From Methanosarcina sp. ERenArc_MAG2 (lineage in GTDB: Archaea; Halobacteriota; Methanosarcinia; Methanosarcinales; Methanosarcinaceae), in assembly GCA_023955635.1 (NCBI GenBank), contig JAMXHR010000010.1, positions 186,001 to 250,000 on the forward strand: a DNA stretch of 64,000 bases, written 5' to 3'. Shown here piece after piece: positions 37,637 through 48,681 of this stretch. The translations under genes were made by a program, and so were the position numbers. Position 1 is the stretch's first letter. The number at the start of each line of letters is the position of its first letter. The notes under the pieces were generated by a model. It saw only the letters and a program-made list of their open reading frames with translations. It made no database searches and was not told the DNA's origin.

Positions 37637-38422
37637 ATGAGTTCATCTTTATGCGATACTATCTGGCTTTCTGAAAAAAGGAAAAACCTCCTTCTCTTGC
37701 TTATGGAAGGGCCCCGGGACATCGATCAAATAAAAACTTCTCTCAACGTAACCTCAAAAGCGATGATGCCTCAGATTAAAATCCTTAAAAAGCAGGGGTT
37801 AATTCTTCAGGAAGAAGACACTTATGTGCTTTCGGAGATTGGAAATCTTGTTGTAGGAAACATGCTTCCCCTCCTGAACACACTTGAAGTCCTCGAAGAA
37901 AATAAGGAGTACTGGGCAAGCCGGGACACAGGAGTCATATCTCGTGAACTATTTATGCGGCTTGGAGAACTGGGAGAATGTATGGTAATCGAACCCGATC
38001 TGAACCACCTGTTCGATCTTCCAAGGGAATTTACTGAAAATCTTATAAAATCCAGATGTATTATGAGTTCTCTTTCTTACTATCATCCCCTTTATCCGTC
38101 TCTTTATTCCAGGCTTGCAAAAAGCGGGGCTGAAATGGAAATAATGCTTACAAAAGCCGTATTCGAGAGACTGAAAAGTGATTTTGAGGATGAACTCGAA
38201 ACCCTGCTTAATTCTAAAAATACTGTTGTTAGGATCTGCGAGGAAACCCTTCAGCTTCCGACAATAGCTGTTACTGAAAAGTTCATGTATCTCTGCCTTT
38301 TCAATAAGCAGGGAAAATATGATCATAGAAAAGTAATGAGTTTCGACGAAAGTGCTCTGTGCTGGGGCAGGGAGCTTTTCCTGCATTATAAAGAACTATC
38401 CCGAGAAGTGGTCGAAATTTAA
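37637..38422 (+). CDS. FilR1/DUF1724-domain winged-helix regulator (Msr-type)
   Basis: The 261-residue protein begins MSSSLCDTIWLSEKRKNLLLL with a winged helix to about residue 70 (LLMEGPRDIDQIKTSLNVTS, MMPQIKILKKQGLILQEED). The FilR1 domain follows (YYHPLYPSLYSRLAKSGAEM, FDESALCWGRELFLHYKEL). It is a clear paralogue of the protein at 22360-23175. Family members in Methanosarcina activate methyltransferase operons. It lies 82 bp upstream of a histidine kinase on the same strand, an arrangement that suggests linked control. No frameshift is present. Confidence 0.85.
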   Translation: MSSSLCDTIWLSEKRKNLLLLLMEGPRDIDQIKTSLNVTSKAMMPQIKILKKQGLILQEEDTYVLSEIGNLVVGNMLPLLNTLEVLEENKEYWASRDTGVISRELFMRLGELGECMVIEPDLNHLFDLPREFTENLIKSRCIMSSLSYYHPLYPSLYSRLAKSGAEMEIMLTKAVFERLKSDFEDELETLLNSKNTVVRICEETLQLPTIAVTEKFMYLCLFNKQGKYDHRKVMSFDESALCWGRELFLHYKELSREVVEI

Positions 38423-38503
38423 AGGATACCTGAATCTTACCGGTAGAATAAGAGCAAGTTCCCATCTGCTTTATCCCTTTATAACTGGCTGGAGTTTAAG
38501 ACT

Positions 38504-41038
38504 ATGAGATTTAAAAATTTCCCCTTGAAATCAAAGCTAGTTATCTATATCGTGGTTGGGGTTTTTCTCATTCTCACAGTCTCTACTGCTGTAATTATCA
38601 GTACAGTAACCTCCCAGGAAGAGAAGCTGGCTTATCAGAAATCAATCGAAATGGCGAGCAGTTATGCAAATCAGTTTGATGCCGATATGAAAGGCAGCAG
38701 GGCAGTTGCAAAGACTCTTGCTCTTACAATGGAAAATTACAAAGCTTCCAACAGGAGTGAAGTAATTGGTATTCTGGAAAATATCCAAAGAAATAATCCT
38801 AATCTTATAGGGACTTACGTGGGGTATGAACCGAATGCTTTTGACGGCAAGGATGCGGAATATGTCAATACCTTCGGGCATGATGCAACAGGCAGGTTTG
38901 TCCCTTACTGTAATAATATCAAAGGCCGCATTATGGTCGCACCCCTTATGCGCTATAATTCTTCCGATTATTACCAGCTGCCCAAAGCAAGAGGAGAAGA
39001 CGTCTTAACAGAGCCTTACTTTTATGAAGGGATATTCATGGTAAGCCATGTTTCTCCCATTTTCAGGGATGGGAAATTTGTCGGGATAGGGGGAGTGGAT
39101 GTCCCTCTTGAATATGTTGACGAGGTAGTAAGCAAGGTCCGGGCTTTTGATACAGGATATGCTTTCATGGTAAGTAATACCGGAGTCCTGCTTTCTCACC
39201 CTACGCGCAAAGACTGGATTGGAAAAAAACTCTCTATGATTTTAATTCTAAAGAAATAGCCAATGCTGCAAACGATATAAAAAAAGGAATAGGCGGATAT
39301 CTTGAAGTAAGGGACTCTACTACAGGCAAAACTGTTGTAATGTTTTACGAACCTGTTCGAACCGGAAATCTCGCTTTCGTGCTTGTAATTCCAAAAGAAG
39401 AAATGCTTGCAGGTGTTTTCGATCTCCGGAACAGGCTTCTCATTATTTCCGCAATTTCGATCCTATTTATGGCTGCTCTCGCTTATATGATTGCACGTTC
39501 TATTACAAGGCCAATAGATGAGATTGTTGCAGATTTCAAGAGTATTGCCCAGGACGCAGTTAAAGGAAAGCTTGATGTCAGGGCAGACATTGATGTGGAG
39601 ATAGATTTCAGAGAAATACCTACAGGCCTGAATGAAATCCTTAAAGCTGTAATTGTTCCTGTAAGAGAGACTATAAGAGTAACCAATGCTCTTGCGGAAG
39701 GAGAATTAAAAGAAAGGGTCAATGTAGACGTACAGGGAGAATTCAGGGAACTCGGAAATACGCTTGACAAATTCTCCGAAACTTTAAACTGCATTATTGA
39801 CGATTCAAACTCGGTCCTTACCGCATTTCAACATAACAATTTCAAACGACAGATTCTGGTACACGGACAGGGAGATTTCAAGCTTCTTACTGACGGAATA
39901 GAAGAGACGCGCCAGGCTCTTGATAAGGTTACCACCCAGCGTATAGAGGCAGAAAAAGCCCTTCTGGATTATGCAAAGGAGCTTGAGCATTCCAACCAGC
40001 TTAAGGAGGAAATGGAAAGGGTTATTCATACAAGCCCTGTAATTGTCTTTTTGTGGAAGTATGAGTCTATGTGGCCTGCAGAATTCGTTTCGGAGAATAT
40101 TACCAGGTTAGGTTACGATGTGGAAGATTTCACCTCTAATCGAATTCTCTACGGGGATATTGTCCATCCCGAGGATCTGGAAAAGATGGTTACGGAACTT
40201 AATATGCATGTGGAAACCGGCTGCGCTGATTATACTTCAGAATACAGAATTCTTACAAAATCCGGAGAAGTCCGCTGGGTGGACGAAAGGACCGTTATCC
40301 AGAGAAGCGCAACAGGAGAAGTCCACCTTCAGGGAATTATTCTGGACATAACTGAGCATAAAAAAGCCGAAGATGCGCTTCTTCAAATGGAAGAAATCCG
40401 CAAAAAAGAAATCCATCACCGCATCAAGAATAACTTGCAGGTAATTTCCACTCTTCTGTACCTTGAGTCCGGGAATTTTACGGATGAGGGTGTGATCGAA
40501 GCCTTCAGGAACAGCCAGCACAGGGTCAAATCAATGGCTTTGGTCCACGAAAAGCTGTACCAGTCCGAGGATATGGTAAGCGTGGACTTTGCAGATTATA
40601 TTAAGAATCTTGCTGATTACCTTTTCCAGTCGTATTCCCTGGACAACGTGAAAGTAAGTTTGAAGCTCGACGTTGAAAAGGTTTTCCTCGGAATGGATAC
40701 GGCTGTTCCCCTCGGAATTATTATCAATGAGCTGGTATCAAATTCCCTGAAACATGCTTTTGCCAGAGAGAAAGGGGGAAATTTATATCGAACTGCGGAG
40801 AGCCGGAAGTGAATATAATGAAAGAACCGATCTTAGCAGGATAGCACGGAATAAAGAGGATAAGTTAACCCTGATAGTAAGAGATAATGGCAGAGGGTTC
40901 CCTGAAGAACTGGACTTCAGGAACACGATCTCCCTGGGGCTTCAGCTGGTGACAACGCTCGTGGATCAGATTGAAGGGGATATCGAACTTGACAGTAGCA
41001 TAGGGACAGCGTTTAAGATTAGCTTTTTCAGGAGATGA
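38504..41038 (+). CDS. Membrane sensor histidine kinase: dCache, HAMP, PAS, HisKA_2 (two frameshifts)
   Basis: Frames 38504-39259, 39260-40812 and 40754-41038 form one kinase of about 845 residues. It has a first membrane segment (VIYIVVGVFLILTVSTAVII), an extracellular dCache domain (to about 300; FDGKDAEYVNTFGHDATGRF) and a second membrane segment (LLIISAISILFMAALAYMIA). Then come HAMP-like linkers, PAS/PAC (IHTSPVIVFLWKYESMWPAE), HisKA_2 (EIHHRIKNNLQVISTL) and HATPase_c (INELVSNSLKHAF, DNGRGFPEELD). Breaks are at an A7 run near 39226 (one base short) and a G5 run near 40790 (one base long). The adjacent response regulator is its likely partner. Confidence 0.88.
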
Positions 41039-41059
41039 AGCATAAAATAAGGTGTGATA

Positions 41060-41455
41060 ATGACAGAAGGAAGAATTCTGATTGTTGAGGACGAGCATAT
41101 CGTTGCAATGGGAATAAAGAAAATGTTAAAAAGTTTGGGATACACGGTTACCGGTGTAGCATCGTCCGGAGAGGATGCCATAAGCAAGGCGGAAAGTACT
41201 TTTCCTGATGTCGTGCTTATGGATATCATGTTAAAAGGTGATCTGGATGGCGTGGAAGCTGCAAGAGAGATCAGGGAAAGGTTTGATGTCCCGATTGTTT
41301 ACCTGACTGCATATTCCGATAATAATATTCTTGAGCGCGCAAAGATAACTGAGCCTTTCGGTTATATTATAAAACCCTTTGACGAAAAGGATCTCTACAG
41401 CAGTATCGAAATAGCCCTGCACAGGCAAAGGAAGGAAAAAGAAAAACTAAAATGA
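41060..41455 (+). CDS. Single-domain response regulator
   Basis: The protein is a 132-residue receiver domain with no output domain. It has acidic pocket VEDEH, phospho-acceptor in VLMDIMLKGDLDGVEAA, switch Thr in VYLTAYSD and Lys in IIKPFDEKDL. I choose the ATG at 41060 after AAGGTGAT; the upstream in-frame GTG at 41054 is possible. It begins 22 bp after the kinase stop, so the two form an operon. Stand-alone receivers in methanogens often act by protein-protein contact, perhaps on the FilR1 regulator upstream. Confidence 0.9.
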   Translation: MTEGRILIVEDEHIVAMGIKKMLKSLGYTVTGVASSGEDAISKAESTFPDVVLMDIMLKGDLDGVEAAREIRERFDVPIVYLTAYSDNNILERAKITEPFGYIIKPFDEKDLYSSIEIALHRQRKEKEKLK

Positions 41456-41588
41456 TTCCTGAGAAAAACGATACATCGGATCTATCCGGCGGGAAATTCA
41501 TTTTTATCGGGCTTTTCAGGAAATTCGGTAATTCCCCGGATCGCCAAAGTTTACTTCTTTTCCTTAACAGACAGCAGGGATTCCTCTC

Positions 41589-43098
41589 TTATATCTTCAG
41601 TTCTTTTTCAAGTGCTTCAACAGTGGTTTTCAGGACTTTAATCCTGGAATATTGTTTGTCGTTTGATTCCACAACAATCCACTTAGCATTTGTTGTGCTC
41701 GTTTTCTGGAGCATTTCATCGACTGCGATTTTATAGTCCTCCCACCTGCTCCGATTACGCCAGTCATCGGCTGTGATTTTCCACTTTTTTCAGGATCATA
41801 CTGCCTGCTGTTAAAGCGTTCCAGTTGAGTGTCCTTATCGATTTGAAGCCAGAACTTAAGCGCAATTGCTCCTGCTTTTGTCATGATTTCTTCAAATTCA
41901 TTAATTTCCCTGTAAGCCCTTTTCCATTCTTCTTCGCTGCAGAACCCTTCAACTCTTTCTACCAGGACTCGGCCGTACCAGCTCCTGTCGAAAATAGTTA
42001 TATGTCCGGTTTTAGGGATTGCTTCGCAGAAGCGCCAGAGATAATGGTGGGCTTTTTCTACGTCATTTGGTGAGCCCACTGGCAATACCCCATAGATCCT
42101 GGGATTAAGGTTTTCGACAAGGCGGTAGATATCTCCTCCTTTGCCTGCAGCGTCCCAGCCTTCAAAAACCACAATCATAGAGCGCTTTTTTTGAATAGCT
42201 CGTACTGGAGGGCTTCGAGCTTTTGCTGGTAAAGTTTTTTTAATTTCCTGTACTCATCTGCAGGCATTTTTTTAGAAATGTCAACTTTTTCCAGGATAGA
42301 ACCATTAAGCTCAGGGATATCCCGGGTTTCTATGTTCAGATATTTAATTGTCTGCTCTGCTGGAATTCTGGTTACCTGTTCAATATAAGTTTCAATTGCG
42401 TGGGTGGCTGTCATCATAATTTTAAGAGTTGCGAAGCCCCGGTTATTGGCTTCCACGATTGTCCAGGGGGCATGACGCATATCTGTTTTCTCCAGCAGCT
42501 TTTCGACAAAAGGCAGGTATTCTTTATAATTATGGACAAAATCAAGATCCTGTCTGCCTTTATTTTCATTTTCGTCAAGGATAAAGAGAGTTTCGTTCTT
42601 TTTGAGATCTTTGAAACGTTCTTTATGTTCTTTTTCGCTTATATGGAGGAAAAATTTGAGTATAAGATACCCATCATCTGCAAGCTGGCGCTCGAAATAA
42701 TTTATTTCTTCCAGACATTTTTCCATTCTTTTTTCAGATTTTTCCTTCCCCAGGCACTCTATAATTGCCGTGCTGTACCAGCTCCGATCAAAGATCGCAA
42801 TTTTTCCCCTCGCAGGAATCTCGGACCAGAAACGTACAATAAATGGCTTGAGGGAGTCTTCATAGCAGGGAATGCACATGGTGTGAAAGTTGTATCCTCT
42901 GGGATCCAGAGAAAGGATGAAACGGTTGATGTCTTCTGTCATCCCGGAGACATGCCAGCCTTCAAAAACAAGGATAATAGGTATTTTTAATTCCCAGGCT
43001 TTCCGTTGCAGCTCTCCGAGCCTGGCTTTAAATATTTTCTCACTTTTTTTATATTCGTCATCTATTATTGTCTCTGACAGATCGGTTTTTTCAAGCAT
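41589..43098 (-). CDS. Two-domain PPK2 (polyphosphate:AMP phosphotransferase type), two frameshifts
   Basis: The first domain (42175-43098) has IPIILVFEGWHVSGMTEDIN with a degenerate Walker A, FDRSWYSTAIIE and FFLHISEKEHKERF. The second has VVFEGWDAAGKGGDIYRLVE (intact Walker A), FDRSWYGRVLVERVEGF and FWLQIDKDTQLERF. The pattern of an inactive N-terminal and active C-terminal PPK2 domain is typical of the class that phosphorylates AMP with polyphosphate. One extra A at the A7 run near 42187 and at the A6 run near 41788 gives about 503 residues, the usual length. It is probably intact in the organism. Confidence 0.88.
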
Positions 43099-45456
43099 GG
43101 TGGAACCCTGAGCTGATCTCTTTAAAATAAAGAACTATTTCAATCTTACATTAATATTGGCTGTATGTATAATATTTGTCTTTAAATGAATATATAATAT
43201 GTAGTATATATGTCAAATAGGCATTTTGATTTTTGGTTAGTAGCTCTGCTAAATATTAATGAGAAAAGATGAATAAAATTCAGTAAATTTTGTAAAATAC
43301 TGTAATATGTGTTTTATTGGATGTTTATCTCACAGAGTCTATACAAAGTAGAACTAAAAACATTTTATAAATATATGTTAATAATTGTCCAGTATTTTTT
43401 GGAGCATCATATTAAATTCATAGTTCTATTTTCTATTTACTGCATATAATCCATTTATGAATTATATATTCTTTATTTAGTGCAATTAGTTATTATTTCA
43501 TCGAATTTAATTTAATACAAATTTTTTTATAATCTGTATTAAAAATAGGTTAATTTTATAAGTGCTAGATTTATAATTGCAAAATATACTTGTATGTATT
43601 ATATATCATTAATAACATGTTTGTAATTTTGAGTGGTTAGTAATCATAAAATAATTATCTATTTAATATGATCTTTATTTCAATACACATTTCTAATTTC
43701 ATATGTTAAATTATGATTACTCCTAAAATAAACTGAATAATATATGTATTATATAATATACATTAAACAGATATTAATTAATTTATGTGTCAAGTTGTAC
43801 ATAATAAATATCACTTCAATTATAAGAATATTTTAGAATGAATATATAGAGTAAAGTATCAAAGTTATGGATTTAAGGTACTAATATATCGAAATATGTA
43901 TTTAAGCAAGACAATTATTGATTCTCACATCTTTTTTTGATACGTATTTTATATAAAATACATTTAGTTGTTTGCAAGCTAATTGGGATATATATGTGTT
44001 ACCTGTATCATCTTTTTTCCGAATTATTGTGTGAAATATAAATCCAAAACAGATTATTAAATACAGATACTCAAGAAATAGAATTATATCCTGCTAAATT
44101 CATTTTCCTTTTATAGCTTATAATATTTCTAAATAATAATTTTAATTTTCATTGACTTTCTCGTCTTTCTTGTGTAGTCTGTTTAATATTCTGCTATATT
44201 TATAATTTGGTTTTTCGAGTAGATAGTGTAGGACTTCTGTTCAAAATATTAGTGAAAACGTATAGGTAAAAATTGGACTGAAAATTAAATTTACCGGATA
44301 ATGTGTAAATTAATAGCAAATAAAGCATTTTTAAAAAGGATGTTTGAATTTTTAGATTAGATAAGGCAGGTACCGTCTGTACCTATAGTATATGTGTATA
44401 ACTCCGTTGTTATTTTGAGAATCTTTCTCCAGTATTTTTTTTGCATTTAATGGGGCGGTTTTCGGTCAAAACCCCTTTATTCCTATAGTCTATGTAATGG
44501 ACGAGTTTACAAAATTAGGGGTCAAGTGCTGTTTTGTGAACTTAGCAAAATCCATACATATACTCTATATGAATAGATTACCCCGTAAATTTTTAGAGCC
44601 TGGAAAAAGGCCCCCAAACAAAAAAAATAAGAAGCAAAAATTAAAATATGCATTTGAGTTATAATGGTTGTTCTTGATTATTAGGATGTTGTGGCTTTGT
44701 TCACTCAAATTCTGATTTATGGTCCTGAATACTCAAATGTTTTAACATTTAACTATTATCTAAAAATATTCCGTTTCTAAAAAAACGTTTTCTTAGGGTT
44801 TTAATCGATAAATTCTCTTAATTTATATTTCATTATTTTATATCTACCTTGATAAAATAAAAATTTCATCTTTTATGTACCTATATTTATATATTACTTT
44901 TTGATCAATAGAGTGTATACTGCGTAAGTAAAAAGTCAGTTAGAACACATAGTGTGAATATATGGGTTATTTGCTAGACTATAAATTTATTTATCCAATC
45001 TTAGAAAAATATAGTCCTCAATGCCTTATTATAGTAATACCCTTTTATCGGACAAAATGTACGTTTTTTCGAAAAACTATTGATTTTGTTAAAATACATA
45101 TGCATTTTTAAAAATACAATACAACACATATTAAAGATGTTATACATTTGATTTATTGTTGTTTTTTATTAGACCTAATTACATTTAACAAATGTCGTTA
45201 GAATTGAAAGATAACTTATTTTTTTGTATGTATTTTTATATTATTACGTTAACTAAAAAAGAATTCAAATTAAGACCTGAAAGAAAAAAATGATTAAAAG
45301 ATCTCATTCCACAACTGGTTTTATTCTTAATCAGTAAGAGTTTCAGAAATAAATTCTTGAGCAGAAATCTTAAGTAATTATTCAAAATACGAGATTGGGA
45401 GAAGCAATTTTGAGTTTGGAGATCAGCTCCAAAAATAGAGAACATATGTAGCTAAA
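43099..45456. other. Very A+T-rich gene desert (~2.3 kb)
   Basis: No frame with a ribosome binding site or recognisable product exists on either strand. The 69-codon minus frame at 45236-45445 is low-complexity and unsupported. The sequence is full of short TATATA and TAATAT tracts and scattered near-repeats. The composition is well below that of the flanking genes. Confidence 0.6.
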
Positions 45457-45921
45457 TTATATTACCAGCTTCAGGTCAAATATTTCTTCAAAAAGTCCGT
45501 ATTTTTTGCGGGCTCTATACAGGTACTGGCGAACAGGAGTCTTATCTTTTGCCCTGGAAATAAGGGCTTCGATTTCCCCTTTGGAAAATACGGCTTCAAG
45601 CTTTTTTATAGGAATTGTCTCAAGCCCTTTCCAGTCATCAATTATCTGGTTGCTTATAGGGATTGGGATTGGAAGCAGGGATACCGGGGCCTCATCTACC
45701 CAGTTCCATTCTGAATTGTAGATGTTTGCATAGAAAGCCCCGCATGAAACACATTTTGTTACGACTACAGTCCTCTCCCCGGCAGAGTGGTAGCTGAGGC
45801 TCATAAGTATCGAATCGCAACTGGTACAATTACCAATCTCATTTTCTTCCAGGCTATACGCAGGTATTCGGCTTTCTTCAATGTAAAGATTATTCCCGTT
45901 AAGGTCATAGCTGTATTCCAT
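45457..45921 (-). CDS. Uncharacterised zinc-ribbon-containing protein
   Basis: The 154-residue protein has two CxxC pairs (CTSC about 32-35; CVSC about 57-60) separated by a beta-like segment, likely one zinc ribbon. A Pro/Ile stretch (SLLPIPIPISNQIIDDW) and a helical C-terminus (KGEIEALISRAKDKTPVRQYLY) follow. AGGAGCGG lies 5 bases before the ATG. I do not recognise a named family. It is flanked by long non-coding DNA and stands alone. The frame is intact and its composition is gene-like. Confidence 0.65.
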   Translation of the reverse strand: MEYSYDLNGNNLYIEESRIPAYSLEENEIGNCTSCDSILMSLSYHSAGERTVVVTKCVSCGAFYANIYNSEWNWVDEAPVSLLPIPIPISNQIIDDWKGLETIPIKKLEAVFSKGEIEALISRAKDKTPVRQYLYRARKKYGLFEEIFDLKLVI

Positions 45922-46464
45922 ATTATCCGCTCCTGGATGAGGCTGAAAGAATCGGCGCTGCTATTAATTTCAGGCTTTTTCTTGAGTTCCTACTCTGTTC
46001 TGTCTAAAGGTTATAAACCTATTAATATTAATCGGCTATATACACTCTTCGTTTTTTGGGGGGTATAAGGTTAAAGATAATATAAACATACTTTTCTTGA
46101 GATTAATAGAATAAATTTTATTTTAACATACATTTTCTAATAAATAACATTAAAAGAGAACTAATCACAATGATGAGAGCTGTACTCAAAATACGTTACA
46201 TGAATTTACAAAAAACTACTAAATTTCTGGTCGTCCACTAATACCTGATTGATGTTTTCATGCATAATCTCAAATGTGGCGTTTGCTTGCGTTTCTATGC
46301 TCACACAGCAGACCGGCCATTCACAAGATTAAATTGACAAATTTATAGGAATTGGTTTCCTTAAATTGCAGGCTATTGATTGTGTTTTTTATTTATTCAT
46401 TGGTTAAAATACATTTGAATATCGGATCTGTTAATATCATTACTATTTTGTGGGAAATTAGTAA
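45922..46464. other. Intergenic, nothing recognised
   Basis: A+T-rich sequence with no supported gene. It contains the divergent leader of the zinc-ribbon gene and the region downstream of the lipoprotein fragment. Confidence 0.4.
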
Positions 46465-46818
46465 TTACAAATTCTCTTGCGCTAGATATTTCTTCTCGTT
46501 CTCTATTGGATAATTCATTATTAATATTTTTTTTGTAATTCTAAATTGACGAGCAAAAATTAACATTTCATCAGATGAATCAAAACCAGAAGAATCTAAA
46601 AATTCAAAATACTGTTCCAGATCAGTTTGTTTCCACTTTAAATCAGTTATTACATCTACGTCTTCAACATTATCAACTACAAATGTTCTATTTTCATCTG
46701 AATTCATAGGTACATTAGCATATACAAGACTATCCTTGAATTTACTCCATGTATCTATTGTTTTAAAATACTCGCTTAGGAACAAAACATATATAATTTC
46801 AATTATTTCTCTTACCAT
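46465..46818 (-). pseudogene. Probable C-terminal half of a lipoprotein gene split by an ISAzo13 element
   Basis: The 117-residue frame (MVREIIEIIYVLFLSEYFKT to MNYPIENEKKYLAQENL) has no ribosome binding site before its ATG. It lies on the same strand as, and just beyond the IS from, the lipoprotein at 48082-48630. Joining across the IS gives a plausible continuous helical protein. No family is recognised. Confidence 0.45.
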
Positions 46819-46819
46819 C

Positions 46820-48090
46820 TATAATGTTTGTTAGAAGCCATTACAAATGATTAAAAGGAATCTAATTTGACGCTACGCATAAAATATCCTGAAGAAATTG
46901 AAACTCGAATGAAAGCATTTTATGATAGTTTGAACGAGAAAGATCGGAGAAGATACGCAGCTATCGAAGCAATTAAATTAGGTCACGGAGGACAAATCTA
47001 TATTAGTAGTGTCCTGGGCTGCCACTTTCAGACTGTCATGGCTGGAATTAATGAAATCACCAATGGTACAGAAACCCCAGAGGACAGAATTCGAAAGCCT
47101 GGTGGGGGTAAAAAGAAAATCATCGACACGGTGGAAAATATCGATGAAATATTTTTTGATATTCTAAAAAACCATACGGCTGGAAGCCCTATGGATGAAG
47201 AACTAAAATGGACAAACCTGAACCTTAAAGAAATTTCAAAGGTTTTTAAATCAAAGGGTATGAATATAACTCCCTATGTAGTAAAGCAGCTCTTAAAGAA
47301 ACATGGTTTTGTAAAAAGGAAAATGCAAAAAGCTGTCACAATGAAAGACTCTAAAGATAGAAATGAGCAATTTGAGAGAATTCACGAGTTAAAGGAAGAG
47401 TACTCAAAAAGCGCTAATCCTATTATCAGTATAGATGTAAAAAAAGAAGTCATAGGTAATTTCTACCGTGATGGTAAAGTTTATTGTACCCACACAGTAA
47501 AGGTATATGACCACGACTTCAATACATTTTCAGATGGGGTTGTAATTCCACATGGCATATACGATCTAAAAAGTAACGAAGGATACATCACCCTAGGAAC
47601 CAGTAAGGATACAAGCGAGTTTTGTTGTGACTGCATTAAAGACTGGTGGGAAAAATACGGTAAAAACAAATATCCAGAAGCAAATAGCATTTTAACCTTA
47701 GCTGATGGTGGTGGAAGCAACTCAAGCAGGAATTATATTTTCAAGGAAGATTTGCAAAAGATGGTAAATGAAATTGGAATTGAAATCAGAATGGCTCATT
47801 ATCCACCATATACGTCGAAATACAATCCAATAGAACACAGGTTATTCTGTCATGTTACGAATGCATGCAAAGGTACTGTTTTCAGCAATATTGAGGTGGT
47901 CAAAAGCCTTGTTGAGAAGACTTACACATCTACAGGACTCAAAGTGTTTTCGACTATAAAGGATAAAGTTTATGCCACGGGAAGAAAAGCAACTGAAAAC
48001 TTCAAGGAAAAAATGAAAATTGTATTTGATGATTATTTAGGAAAATGGAATTACAGAGCAATTCCACAAGTGAAAAATTGAAGTTATATT
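46820..48090 (+). mobile_element. ISAzo13-family insertion sequence (approximate bounds)
   Basis: The element is defined by its transposase and by interruption of the minus-strand lipoprotein. I could not identify terminal inverted repeats or a clear target duplication, so the limits are approximate to within a few tens of bases. Confidence 0.7.
46867..48081 (+). CDS. ISAzo13-family transposase
   Basis: The intact 404-residue protein has an N-terminal HTH region (RRYAAIEAIKLGHGGQIYIS) and the family motif RIRKPGGGKKK. The linker KNHTAGSPMDEELKWTNLNL is followed by the catalytic core: NPIISIDVKKEVIGNFY (Asp), ILTLADGGGSNSSRNYIF (Asp) and YPPYTSKYNPIEHRLFCHV (Glu). These blocks are diagnostic of ISAzo13 (formerly Rhodopirellula-type) transposases. 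The start may be TTG or an upstream codon; the frame begins at 46867. Confidence 0.92.
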   Translation: MTLRIKYPEEIETRMKAFYDSLNEKDRRRYAAIEAIKLGHGGQIYISSVLGCHFQTVMAGINEITNGTETPEDRIRKPGGGKKKIIDTVENIDEIFFDILKNHTAGSPMDEELKWTNLNLKEISKVFKSKGMNITPYVVKQLLKKHGFVKRKMQKAVTMKDSKDRNEQFERIHELKEEYSKSANPIISIDVKKEVIGNFYRDGKVYCTHTVKVYDHDFNTFSDGVVIPHGIYDLKSNEGYITLGTSKDTSEFCCDCIKDWWEKYGKNKYPEANSILTLADGGGSNSSRNYIFKEDLQKMVNEIGIEIRMAHYPPYTSKYNPIEHRLFCHVTNACKGTVFSNIEVVKSLVEKTYTSTGLKVFSTIKDKVYATGRKATENFKEKMKIVFDDYLGKWNYRAIPQVKN

Positions 48091-48630
48091 TGCAGCATTC
48101 CTTAGCGTATTTTTTTCAGCTTCTGTTGAACAATGTTTTAATAGAATATTTCTGGAAAATATTATACAATTAGTTTGTTCATCATCAAGATTATACATCG
48201 GCGTAAATGCGGTATACACAATTGAATTTATATGAGTATTAGTATAATTTGATGTCCCAAATTCTTCGATCTTATTAAGATTTACAAAATGAATTGATTG
48301 TCTATTAAGTGTTATTATTGCTCTTTTGTATTCAACTTTAGCTAACTCACTTTCATTCATATAAAATACTTCTTCATCAAATGAATAAATTATTCTAGGT
48401 ATGTTATAATAATTTAGTAATTCCATATGATTTATATAATCTGCCATTTCTCCGGCTTTGTTTAGTTTTTTATAGTAATCCTCAACAAGATTTATTTGAA
48501 CTTCATTTGTTAAATTATTGTTTTCACTATTTTCCCTAATTTCTCTTTGTTCATTTTCCATACATCCCACACAAAATATCAATAGAATTGTACATATTGT
48601 ACATCTAAATATTTTGTTCACATTTGACAC
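48082..48630 (-). pseudogene. N-terminal part of a lipoprotein, truncated by ISAzo13
   Basis: The frame starts MSNVNKIFRCTICTILLIFC with lipobox VGC near residue 23, followed by an Asn/Glu-rich linker and a domain of unknown type (LVEDYYKKLNKAGEMADYIN; VYTAFTPMYNLDDEQTNCII). After about residue 180 (RNAANI) the sequence is from the IS and the frame ends by chance at 48037. The rest is probably at 46465-46818. The family is not recognised; export as a lipoprotein is predicted. Confidence 0.6.
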
Positions 48631-48681
48631 CGCTTTGTTAGTTATAATCTTTATCTAAATATCACACCAAATAGTAGGAAT

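Noticed and set aside
43099..45456. Replication origin
   Set aside because: The region is A+T-rich, but no Cdc6/Orc gene or repeated ORB-like motif is visible.
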